From UBA964 sp031382085 (lineage in GTDB: Bacteria; Pseudomonadota; Gammaproteobacteria; Steroidobacterales; Steroidobacteraceae): a stretch of 64,000 bases of DNA. The translations under genes were made by a program, and so were the position numbers. Shown here piece after piece: positions 26,926 to 34,516 of the stretch. Location: the NCBI GenBank assembly GCA_031382085.1, contig JANMYM010000018.1, forward strand, positions 32,073 to 96,072. The letters are read 5' to 3'. Position 1 is the stretch's first letter. Every line of letters starts with the position of its first letter. Under the pieces are notes generated by a model. It searched no databases. It was given only the letters and a program-made list of their open reading frames with translations, and was not told the origin of the DNA.

Positions 26926-27870
26926 TCAGGGTCCGAAATGATCGAAGCCGCGATGCGCGACCTGAGTCACAAGCGCGCCATTGCGCAGCCAAACGCCCGC
27001 CCCGGGCAGGACACGACCAATTCTGGTGATGCGAGTCTGCGTAACCCGAGCGATTTCTCCGAGATCCGGCGACGAGGCAGGCACCGTGAATGCCAGTTCG
27101 TAGTCATCGCCGCCGGTCAGCGCAAGTTCCTGCGCCCGCGACAATGGCTGCAGCGCCAGCAATGCGTCGGACAGGGGCAAGCGCGCGGGGTCTATTTCGA
27201 TCGCACAGCCGCTGGCGGCGCCGAGCTTGCCGAGGTCGCCCGCGAGCCCGTCCGACACGTCGATGCAGGCGCTCGCCAAGCCCGCGAGCGCACGACCCAG
27301 GGCCACGCGCGGCGCCGGAAACTCAAATCTTGCGCGCAGGGCCGCCGTCGGCGCCGGCCGATCCGCGAGCGGCAAGCCAGCGACTGCGTCGCCCGGCGTG
27401 CCACTGACGAATACCAGGTCACCAGGCTGCGCTCCGCTGCGCGTCAGGGCACGTCCCGGCAGCACGCAACCTAACACCGTCACCGAAATCGTCAGCGGAC
27501 CGGAGGTAGTATCGCCACCGATCAGCGCCACACCGTGCTGTAACGCCAGGGCGCCGAAACCACCGGCGAATTCCTGCAGCCAGGCGTCATCCGCCTGCGG
27601 CAGCGTCAATGCGAGCAATGCGTAACGCGGTTCGGCGCCCATGGCGGCCAGGTCGCTGAGATTCACGGCCAATGCGCGATGTCCGATCGAGCGCGGTGGA
27701 GAATCGACCGGGAAATGCCGTCCGGCAACCAGCGTGTCCACCGCTGCGACCAGTTGCTGACCGCCCGGCAGCTCGACCACCGCGGCATCGTCACCGACAC
27801 CTAACACCACATCCTCGCGCCTCACCCCAAGCGCGCTGAACCAACGCTGGATCAGTGCAAATTCACCCAT
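26926..27870 (-). CDS. thiL: Thiamine-monophosphate kinase
   Basis: 314 residues. It phosphorylates thiamine monophosphate to the active diphosphate. Family motifs: VVLGVGDDAAVVELP near the N-terminus, HRALAVNLSDLAAMGAEPRY, LIGGDTTSGPLTISVTVLG and ACIDVSDGLAGDLGKL. ATG 27868-27870 overlaps the nusB stop by 8 nt, so translation is likely coupled. nusB-thiL is a classic order at the end of riboflavin operons. Confidence 0.94.
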   Translation of the reverse strand: MGEFALIQRWFSALGVRREDVVLGVGDDAAVVELPGGQQLVAAVDTLVAGRHFPVDSPPRSIGHRALAVNLSDLAAMGAEPRYALLALTLPQADDAWLQEFAGGFGALALQHGVALIGGDTTSGPLTISVTVLGCVLPGRALTRSGAQPGDLVFVSGTPGDAVAGLPLADRPAPTAALRARFEFPAPRVALGRALAGLASACIDVSDGLAGDLGKLGAASGCAIEIDPARLPLSDALLALQPLSRAQELALTGGDDYELAFTVPASSPDLGEIARVTQTRITRIGRVLPGAGVWLRNGALVTQVAHRGFDHFGP

Positions 27871-28321
27871 CGGCGAGCGCGATCTCCGCGCCGCGCAAGG
27901 CGCGCGCCGCCTTGTCGAGCACCGCATTGACGAACTTGTGGCCATCGGTCGCGCCGAAGCGCTTGGCGAGCGAGACTGCCTCGCTGATGGCAACCCGCCA
28001 CGGTGTTTGCGGGCGACTGCGCAATTCCGCGACGCCGATCCACAAAATGGCGTGCTCGACCGGGTCCAGGGCGGCGGCACTGCGGTCCTGCCAACCGGCT
28101 AACAATTGGTCCAGGACTTCCCGTTCCCGCGCGATGTCCTCGATCAGGCCGAGGAAATAGCCACGATCCGCCTTGGCCATGTCGGGCTCCAGGTCGAATT
28201 CCTGCGCCAGATCCTGCCACGGCGAATCATTCAATTGCCAGCGGTACAGTGCCTGCGTCGCCAGCTTGCGTGCAACGCTGCGGGCCGCATGTTGCGGATC
28301 AAATCGACGCCCGCCGCTCAC
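27863..28321 (-). CDS. nusB: Transcription antitermination factor NusB
   Basis: 152 residues, all-helical family. Recognisable blocks are ARKLATQALYRWQLN, HAILWIGVAELRSRP and ISEAVSLAKRFGATDGHKFV followed by NAVLDKAAR. NusB acts with NusE (S10) on boxA RNA in rRNA antitermination. Start overlaps the ribH stop by 4 nt (ATGA) and its stop overlaps thiL by 8 nt. Confidence 0.94.
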   Translation of the reverse strand: MSGGRRFDPQHAARSVARKLATQALYRWQLNDSPWQDLAQEFDLEPDMAKADRGYFLGLIEDIAREREVLDQLLAGWQDRSAAALDPVEHAILWIGVAELRSRPQTPWRVAISEAVSLAKRFGATDGHKFVNAVLDKAARALRGAEIALADG

Positions 28322-28782
28322 GCGCGTGCCGCCAGACGCAGCACTTGAATCATCTCCAGCGCGGTCACCAGAGCTTCGCCGCCCTTGTCAGCACGCTCCA
28401 GCGCGGCGCGCTCCAGCGCCTGTTCTACATTGTCTGTTGTTAGCACGCCGAAGATGACCGGCACGCCGGTATCGAGGCCGGCGCGCATCAGCCCTGCGGC
28501 GGCCTCGCGCGCCACGAAATCGAAATGCGGCGTGTCGCCGCGGATCACGCAGCCTAACGCCACGACCGCGGAATAGGCACCACTGGCAGCGAGGGCCTTG
28601 CTGGCCAGCGGCAATTCGAACGCGCCGGCAACATTGACCAGTGTCAGGTCGGCGGCGGCGCCTCCGTGCCGCTCCCAGGCCGCGCGCGCGCCCTTCACCA
28701 GGCTGGCGACGATGAAATCATTGAAGCGTGACGCCACCAGCGCGACCCGCAGACCATGCGCATCAGGTGTCGGCGTCGACAT
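28318..28782 (-). CDS. ribH: 6,7-dimethyl-8-ribityllumazine synthase
   Basis: 154 residues. It joins the ribitylaminouracil and dihydroxybutanone phosphate in the penultimate riboflavin step. Motifs: VALVASRFNDFIVASLVKGA, NVAGAFELPLASKALAAS, ALGCVIRGDTPHFDFVAREA (catalytic His) and VIFGVLTTDNVEQALERA. ATG 28780-28782 lies inside the 3' end of ribBX, giving a 20-nt overlap. Confidence 0.95.
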   Translation of the reverse strand: MSTPTPDAHGLRVALVASRFNDFIVASLVKGARAAWERHGGAAADLTLVNVAGAFELPLASKALAASGAYSAVVALGCVIRGDTPHFDFVAREAAAGLMRAGLDTGVPVIFGVLTTDNVEQALERAALERADKGGEALVTALEMIQVLRLAARA

Positions 28783-29881
28783 AACTCTCGATCTCCAGAC
28801 CAAATGCGGCAATGCCGTGCAGTTGTTTGGGCGCCGACAACACTCGCATTCGATTGACGCCCAGGTCTTTCAGTATCTGCGCGCCGACGCCGTAGGTGCG
28901 CAGAACCGGAGCGGCGGGATCCTGGTGTTCGGTGCCAAAGCGGCCATCGGCCGTGGCCTGGCGACCGGCCACCGCGTCGGCCAGCATGCGTGGCGACTCG
29001 GCCTGGCGCAGCATGACCACCACGCCGTTCTCGGCCGCCGCGATTGCCTGCAGCGCCGCGCGCAGACTCCAGGTGCGGGAAGCTGCATGCACGCCTAACA
29101 AATCACGCAGCGTGTCGATCAGGTGCACGCGCACCAGCGGTGCGGGCTGCCCGCGGGTCGGGTCGCCGCGCACTAACGCCAGATGCACATCGCGGTGTAC
29201 ATGATCCTCGTAGGCGTGCAACTGAAATTCGCCGAACTCGGTCTGCACCGTGCGGCTCGAGACGCGTTCCACAGAGCGCTCGTTGCGCAGGCGATGACGA
29301 ATCAGATCCGCGATCGTGCCGATCTTGAGCTGGTGCCGCGCGGCAAAAGCATCGAGCTCCGGGCGCCGCGCCATGGTGCCGTCGTCCGACATGATCTCAA
29401 CGATCACGGCCGCGGCTGTCAGGCCTGCCAGCCGTGCAAGATCGCACCCGGCTTCCGTATGGCCGGCGCGGGTCAGTACGCCGCCCGGCTGGGCCATGAT
29501 CGGGAAAATGTGCCCGGGCTGGCGCAGATCTTCCGGTCGTGCACTTACCGCAACGGCAGTACGAATGGTGTGCGCACGATCATGCGCCGAGATTCCGGTC
29601 GTGACGCCTTCTGCCGCCTCGATCGAAACGGTGAAATTGGTCCGGTGATCGGAATCGGTTTCGCTGACCATCAGCGGCAGACGCAACTGCTGGCAACGCT
29701 CGCGCGTCAGGGTCAGGCAAATAAGGCCGCGGCCGAAGCGCGCCATGAAATTGACATCTTCCGGGCGCACCAGATCGGCGGCCATCAGCAGGTCGCCTTC
29801 ATTCTCGCGCTGCTCATCGTCCATGATGACGACCATGCGGCCGGCCGCAAGGTCTGCTAACACTTCATCAATGCTGTTCAT
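28763..29881 (-). CDS. ribBX: RibBX: dihydroxybutanone phosphate synthase fused to a degenerate GTP cyclohydrolase II-like domain
   Basis: 372 residues. Residues 1-200 are an intact RibB: MDDEQRENEGDLLMAADL binds metal and substrate, and TRAGHTEAGCDLARLAG completes the site. Residues 205-372 have the fold length of RibA but lack its hallmarks: where RibA has SECLTGD...RCDCG, this protein has HLIDTLRDLLGVHAASRTW with no cysteine, and the RQEGRNIGL region reads RQAESPRML. The GTP cyclohydrolase reaction should therefore be absent. RibB-RibX fusions without that activity are known in proteobacteria. A separate ribA is expected elsewhere in the genome. Confidence 0.88.
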   Translation of the reverse strand: MNSIDEVLADLAAGRMVVIMDDEQRENEGDLLMAADLVRPEDVNFMARFGRGLICLTLTRERCQQLRLPLMVSETDSDHRTNFTVSIEAAEGVTTGISAHDRAHTIRTAVAVSARPEDLRQPGHIFPIMAQPGGVLTRAGHTEAGCDLARLAGLTAAAVIVEIMSDDGTMARRPELDAFAARHQLKIGTIADLIRHRLRNERSVERVSSRTVQTEFGEFQLHAYEDHVHRDVHLALVRGDPTRGQPAPLVRVHLIDTLRDLLGVHAASRTWSLRAALQAIAAAENGVVVMLRQAESPRMLADAVAGRQATADGRFGTEHQDPAAPVLRTYGVGAQILKDLGVNRMRVLSAPKQLHGIAAFGLEIESYVDADT

Positions 29882-30489
29882 AGTGCCGCGCCATCGCCAC
29901 GCGCCTCCAGCAACCTGTCGAGATAACGAGCCACCAGGTCGACCTCAAAATTGACTTTGCGCCCGGCACGCACGGCGCCGAGCGTGGTCACGCGGCGCGT
30001 ATGCGGAATCAAATTGACCGCGAACTCCACGCCCGCGACGTCATTGACTGTCAGACTAACACCATCGAGCGCCACGGAGCCCTTGCGGGCAACATAGCGC
30101 GCCAGGTCGAACGGCACCTCGAACCGCACCCAGAGCGAATCGGCGCGCGACTCAACCGCCACGACCTCCGCCTGGCCGTCGACATGGCCGGTGACCCAGT
30201 GACCACCGAGCGCATCGCCCGCGCGCAGCGCCAGCTCCCAGTTCACGTGATCGCCGCTGTGCAGCTTGCCAAGATTTGTCAGCCGCAGCGTCTCCGCCGA
30301 GACGTCGGCGTCAAAACTTTCGTCCGTCGATGCGGTGACTGTCAGGCAGCAGCCATTAATCGCGACGCTGTCGCCGAGGGCCGGCGCACGCGCCGCCAGG
30401 CCCGCCAGCTCGAATCGGCAGCGCAGGTCCGCGCCGCGACTTTCGCGTGTCAGCAGCACACCGATGCCGGACACGATGCCGGTAAACAT
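29878..30489 (-). CDS. ribE: Riboflavin synthase alpha chain
   Basis: 203 residues with the internal duplication of two lumazine-binding barrels: MFTGIVSGIGVL starts the first, and GHWVTGHVDGQAEVVAVES starts the second. It dismutates two lumazines into riboflavin. Conserved blocks NGCCLTV and LDGVSLTVNDV are present. It overlaps ribBX by 4 nt and ribD by 1 nt (TGATG), indicating tight coupling. Called ribC in some naming schemes. Confidence 0.95.
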   Translation of the reverse strand: MFTGIVSGIGVLLTRESRGADLRCRFELAGLAARAPALGDSVAINGCCLTVTASTDESFDADVSAETLRLTNLGKLHSGDHVNWELALRAGDALGGHWVTGHVDGQAEVVAVESRADSLWVRFEVPFDLARYVARKGSVALDGVSLTVNDVAGVEFAVNLIPHTRRVTTLGAVRAGRKVNFEVDLVARYLDRLLEARGDGAAL

Positions 30490-31613
30490 CAGGCCGGCCG
30501 CAAACGCATGCGCAGGTCGCCACCGACCACCGCAAGTTCGGTGAACTGGAATCGTGGCGCATCGGCCAGCAGTGACAGCGCCGTCAGCTGCGCCAGCGCA
30601 CGCGCATCCTGCCCTAACAACATCGGCGCCTGATAGATCAGTAATTCATCGACCAGCCCCAGGCGCAACAAGGCGCCGCTCAGGGTGGCGCCAGCCTCGA
30701 CCAGCAGTTCGTTGATTTGCAGCGCTTGCGCCAGATGCTCGAGTGCGCCCGTAAGATCCAGGCCGGCGCCCGTGGATTCCAGCCATTCGAGCCCGATGCC
30801 GTCGCGCTGCATGGCCGCCTGTGCGGCGACCGCCAACTCCGCACCCACGGCATCGCGGCGCGAGAAGATCAGCGCCTTGCCAGGCGAATTCAGCACTTTC
30901 GCCGAACGCGGCAGGCGCAGGCGGCTGTCCAGCACCACGCGCAACGGCTGGCGCTGCGCCGCGTCACCCAAACGTACGGTCAACTGCGGATCATCGGCTA
31001 ACACCGTGCCGATGCCGGTCAGAATCGCATCGGAGCGCGCGCGCCAACGATGCACATCGGCGCGGGCCGCGTCGCAACTGATCCACTGGCTGGCGCCATT
31101 GGCGAGCGCCGTGCGCCCGTCGAGACTGGCGGCAATTTTGAGGCGCACGAAGGGCCGGCCGCGCCGCAGCCTCGAGAGAAAACCGGCATTCAAGTCATCG
31201 GCCGCCGCCGCTAACAAACCGCTGCGTACCTGGATGCCGGCGGCGCGAAGTCTGGCCGCGCCGGCGCCGTCCACGCGTGGATCCGGGTCCGTACTGGCGT
31301 AGATGATCTGGCTGATGCCAGCGGCGATCAGGGCATCGGCGCACGGCGCTGTGCGGCCGTGGTGCGCGCAGGGTTCCAGCGTTACATAGGCCGTGGCGCC
31401 ACGCGCCGACTCGCCCGCGGCATTGAGGGCCAGCGCCTCGGCATGCGGTTCGCCCGCGGCGCGATGCCAGCCTTCGCCAACCACCACCCCGCCCTGCACC
31501 AGCACGCAGCCAACCCGCGGATTGGGGTGGGTCGTCGTCAGGCCTAACGCAGCAAGCTCCAGCGCCCGCCGCATGTGTTGATGATCCTGTTCGGTAAAGG
31601 CTTCCTGATCCAT
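30489..31613 (-). CDS. ribD: Bifunctional diaminohydroxyphosphoribosylaminopyrimidine deaminase / reductase
   Basis: 374 residues. The N-terminal deaminase has the zinc motif GEPHAEALAL plus LEPCAHHGRTAPCADALI; the C-terminal reductase starts around RPFVRLKIAASLDGRTALANG. It performs two successive steps from the GTP-derived pyrimidine. No FMN riboswitch is apparent upstream. The 24-nt gap to nrdR contains the 15-mer shared with the aroC end. Confidence 0.95.
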   Translation of the reverse strand: MDQEAFTEQDHQHMRRALELAALGLTTTHPNPRVGCVLVQGGVVVGEGWHRAAGEPHAEALALNAAGESARGATAYVTLEPCAHHGRTAPCADALIAAGISQIIYASTDPDPRVDGAGAARLRAAGIQVRSGLLAAAADDLNAGFLSRLRRGRPFVRLKIAASLDGRTALANGASQWISCDAARADVHRWRARSDAILTGIGTVLADDPQLTVRLGDAAQRQPLRVVLDSRLRLPRSAKVLNSPGKALIFSRRDAVGAELAVAAQAAMQRDGIGLEWLESTGAGLDLTGALEHLAQALQINELLVEAGATLSGALLRLGLVDELLIYQAPMLLGQDARALAQLTALSLLADAPRFQFTELAVVGGDLRMRLRPA

Positions 31614-31625
31614 ATTGAACTTCTA

Positions 31626-31640
31626 CTAACAAAAAAACTA
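31626..31640 (-). repeat. 15-mer shared by two gene ends, copy 2
   Basis: CTAACAAAAAAACTA, identical to 4458-4472 and again overlapping a stop codon (nrdR TAG) on the minus strand. Sequence around the two copies is unrelated, so this is not part of a longer duplication. Confidence 0.6.
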
Positions 31641-32168
31641 ATTCTTGCGGCGCGCGCCCGCCGGCGGCAGCTCGCCCGGCAGCAGCGACAACTGCCCCGC
31701 CACGGGTTCACGCTTCTTGCGCTGCTTCAATTTGTCCACTTCTTCGCGAAACGCATCGATATCCTGGAAGTGCCGGTATACGGACGCGTAGCGCACATAC
31801 GCCACTTCGTCGAGGTGGCGCAGTTCCTCCATCACCAGATCACCTATCAGGCGCGACTCAACTTCGCGTTCACCCAGCGCGCGCAAGCGATGATCGATGC
31901 GGGCCACCGCTTCCTCGATGGCCTCCTGCGACACCGGGCGCTTCTCCAGCGCCTTGACAAAGCTGCCGCGCAGCTTGTGCTCATCGAAGGGCTCGCGGGT
32001 GCGATCTTTCTTGATGATCTGCGGCATGACCAGTTCCGGCGTCTCGAACGTAGTGAAGCGCTCCCCGCAGGCCAGGCATTCGCGACGCCGGCGAATCTGC
32101 CGGCCTTCCGCGGCCAGACGCGAGTCGTTCACCTTCGTTTCAACATGCGCGCAAAATGGGCAGTGCAT
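31638..32168 (-). CDS. nrdR: Transcriptional repressor NrdR
   Basis: 176 residues. A zinc ribbon (MHCPFCAHVETKV and RRRECLACGERFTTFE) is followed by the ATP-cone (VMPQIIKKDRTREPFDEHKL). It represses ribonucleotide reductase genes in response to ATP/dATP. The C-terminus (about 150-176) is a basic/proline tail a little longer than usual. Position between glyA and ribD is conserved in many proteobacteria. Confidence 0.96.
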   Translation of the reverse strand: MHCPFCAHVETKVNDSRLAAEGRQIRRRRECLACGERFTTFETPELVMPQIIKKDRTREPFDEHKLRGSFVKALEKRPVSQEAIEEAVARIDHRLRALGEREVESRLIGDLVMEELRHLDEVAYVRYASVYRHFQDIDAFREEVDKLKQRKKREPVAGQLSLLPGELPPAGARRKN

Positions 32169-32198
32169 AAATAGCCGTGCCAGCGACGGCGCGGGAAC

Positions 32199-33455
32199 TC
32201 ACGTTCCGTAGACCGGAAACCGCCGGCACAGCGCCGTCACCTGCTCACGCACCTTGCCGATCGCCGCGTCACTCAGGTTGGCATCCATGATGTCGGCAAT
32301 CCAGTCCGAAACCTGGACCATTTCCTGAACACCGAAGCCGCGGGTGGTCGAGGCAGGCGTGCCGATACGCAGGCCGCTGGTGACCGCCGGCGGGCGCGGA
32401 TCGTTGGGCACAGCGTTCTTGTTGACCGTGATATGCGCGCGCCCTAATGCCGCATCCGCGTCCTTGCCAGTGACCGCCTTGTCGGACAGGTCGAGCAGAA
32501 ACAAGTGATTGTCGGTGCCGCCCGACACGATACGGAACCCGCGCGCCTGCAGCCGCGTTGCCATCGCCCGGGCGTTGCTGACGACTTGCTTCTGGTAGTC
32601 GACGAAGTCGGGCTGCAAGGCCTCGAGGAATGCCACCGCCTTGGCGGCGATCACGTGCATCAGCGGACCGCCCTGCGTTCCCGGAAACACCAGCGAATTC
32701 AGTTTCCTGGTGATCGCGTCGTTAGCCTTGGCCAGTATCAGGCCGCCGCGCGGGCCGCGCAGCGTCTTGTGTGTGGTGGTGGTAACGACATGCGCATGCG
32801 GCAGTGGATTCGGATACACGCCGGCCGCCACCAGGCCAGCGACATGCGCCATGTCGACAAAAAGGTACGCGGCCACTTTGTCTGCAATCGCGCGGAAGCG
32901 CGCCCAGTCGATGACGCGTGAATACGCGGAAAAACCGGCGACGATCATTTTCGGCTGGTGTGCGAGCGCCAGTGCCTCGATATTGGCGTAATCGATCTCG
33001 CCATTGTCGGGACGAATGCCGTACTGCACGGCGTCGAAAAGCTTGCCGGAGAAATTCACCTTGGCGCCATGCGTCAGGTGCCCGCCATGATCGAGGCTCA
33101 TGCCCAATATGGTGTCGCCCGGCTTGACCAGCGCCAGGTACACGGCCGCGTTTGCCTGCGAACCGGAATGCGGCTGCACATTGGCGTAGTCAGCGCCGAA
33201 CAACTGTTTAGCGCGATCGATCGCAAGCTGCTCGGCGATATCGACGAACTCGCAGCCGCCGTAATAACGCTTGCCCGGATAACCTTCGGCGTATTTGTTA
33301 GTCAACACCGAACCCTGGGCCGCAAGCACACGCTTGCTGGCGTAGTTTTCGGAGGCAATGAGTTCGATATGATCTTCCTGGCGCTGGGCCTCGCCGCGGA
33401 TGGCGGCGTCCAGGGCGGGATCAAATTGCGCAATCGTCAACGGGGACCGGAACAT
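32199..33455 (-). CDS. glyA: Serine hydroxymethyltransferase
   Basis: 418 residues. A PLP enzyme that interconverts serine and glycine with tetrahydrofolate. The Schiff-base lysine is in VTTTTHKTLRGPRGGLILAK; HIELIASENYASKRVLAAQG and SGSQANAAVYLALVKPGD are typical. I chose ATG 33453-33455 with AAGGA about 8 nt upstream; a TTG two codons earlier is possible. It is the first gene of the nrdR-rib-nusB-thiL run. Confidence 0.96.
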   Translation of the reverse strand: MFRSPLTIAQFDPALDAAIRGEAQRQEDHIELIASENYASKRVLAAQGSVLTNKYAEGYPGKRYYGGCEFVDIAEQLAIDRAKQLFGADYANVQPHSGSQANAAVYLALVKPGDTILGMSLDHGGHLTHGAKVNFSGKLFDAVQYGIRPDNGEIDYANIEALALAHQPKMIVAGFSAYSRVIDWARFRAIADKVAAYLFVDMAHVAGLVAAGVYPNPLPHAHVVTTTTHKTLRGPRGGLILAKANDAITRKLNSLVFPGTQGGPLMHVIAAKAVAFLEALQPDFVDYQKQVVSNARAMATRLQARGFRIVSGGTDNHLFLLDLSDKAVTGKDADAALGRAHITVNKNAVPNDPRPPAVTSGLRIGTPASTTRGFGVQEMVQVSDWIADIMDANLSDAAIGKVREQVTALCRRFPVYGT

Positions 33456-33520
33456 CGGCAATCCTTGCAGCTAGCGGCAATGCAGTGGGGAGCCGCGCAT
33501 TTTAGCCGAACCGACACCGC

Positions 33521-34480
33521 TCAGCCGTCAATCAGCGCCTCGACCACATTGTTCCAGGCGGTGGCCAGATTGCCGCGGTTGTAACCGCCGCCGCCCAACG
33601 CCAGCAAGCGGCCGTGTCCGAGCTCATCGGCCAATGCGCCCAAATCGCGGGTGGCGAGCCGGTGGGACTCGGCCGTCAAGGCCAGATGGGTGATCGGGTC
33701 GCCCGCCACGCTGTCGGCACCACATTGCAAAACAATAAATTCCGGTGCAAAGGAGCGCAGGTGGGCCAGAACCCGGGGCCAGTGCTGGGCAAATACCGCG
33801 TCGTCGGCGCCTGGCGGCAGCGGAATATTGAGCTTGGTGCCGCTCGCCGGCCCGCGCCCGGTTTCACTGGTCGCGCCGGTTCCTGGATAAAGGTGCCGCC
33901 CGTCCTCATGCAGGTCGGCAAAGATCACTCGCGGATCGGTTTCAAAACCGTAAAAAACGCCGTCACCATGATGGGCATCGATGTCCACATAGGCAACCCG
34001 CTGCAGTCCGCCCTCGCGCAGCAGGGTCTCGATGACCACGCCGATGTCGTTGAAAACGCAGAATCCAGCGGCCCTATGCCGCGCCGCATGGTGCAGCCCG
34101 GCGATCGGGACGAAGGCGCGTCGCGCCCGCCCGGTCATCAGCGCCTCGCTCGCTCCGAGCGCCGCGCCGACCACCGTGGAGGCGTCCTCAAAAACCCCGG
34201 GGTACGCGGGCGTGTCGCCGCCATCCAGCCAGCCCTGACCGTCCCGGGATTTTTGCCGGACCTCCTCGACATACTCCGCCGAATGAAAGCGCAGCAGTTC
34301 GTCCGCGGTGGCGCGGCGCGGTTCCTCGACCAGCGTACGCAGCTGCAAGCCGCGGCGATTGAATTCGCGCCAGAACGCGTCGTGCCGGTCGGTTCCGAAC
34401 GGATGGCCAGCGCCAAATCCATAACGCGCCAGACGTTCGCCGGCAACCACCAGAACGGTATTTGCTGTTGCTTGCGCCAC
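33521..34480 (-). CDS. Histone deacetylase-like amidohydrolase
   Basis: About 319 residues with the arginase/deacetylase fold. Zinc and active-site motifs: GLHHAARHRAAGFCVFNDIG (His-His), YVDIDAHHGDGVFYGFE (Asp and His ligands), and CGADSVAGDPITHLALT. Bacterial members deacetylate small molecules such as polyamines or acetylated proteins; the sequence does not say which. The start is uncertain: GTG 34480 (with TAAGG upstream), GTG 34498 or a later codon. It is divergent from ettA, and its 5' end lies near the ettA promoter. Confidence 0.82.
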   Translation of the reverse strand: MAQATANTVLVVAGERLARYGFGAGHPFGTDRHDAFWREFNRRGLQLRTLVEEPRRATADELLRFHSAEYVEEVRQKSRDGQGWLDGGDTPAYPGVFEDASTVVGAALGASEALMTGRARRAFVPIAGLHHAARHRAAGFCVFNDIGVVIETLLREGGLQRVAYVDIDAHHGDGVFYGFETDPRVIFADLHEDGRHLYPGTGATSETGRGPASGTKLNIPLPPGADDAVFAQHWPRVLAHLRSFAPEFIVLQCGADSVAGDPITHLALTAESHRLATRDLGALADELGHGRLLALGGGGYNRGNLATAWNNVVEALIDG

Positions 34481-34499
34481 CGCCTTAAAGCCTAGCACG

Positions 34500-34505
34500 T
34501 ATAAT
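34500..34505 (+). promoter_or_regulatory. -10 box immediately upstream of ettA
   Basis: A perfect TATAAT ends 11 nt before the ettA ATG (34517). If used, transcription would start about 5 nt before the start codon, giving an almost leaderless mRNA without a Shine-Dalgarno site. I see no good -35 at the normal spacing. Confidence 0.45.
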
Positions 34506-34516
34506 TCGCCGCCCCT

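Noticed and set aside
29882..31613. FMN riboswitch ahead of rib genes
   Set aside because: No conserved RFN-element sequence or long leader: the rib genes overlap and have no room for it inside the operon, and the glyA and ribD leaders are short.
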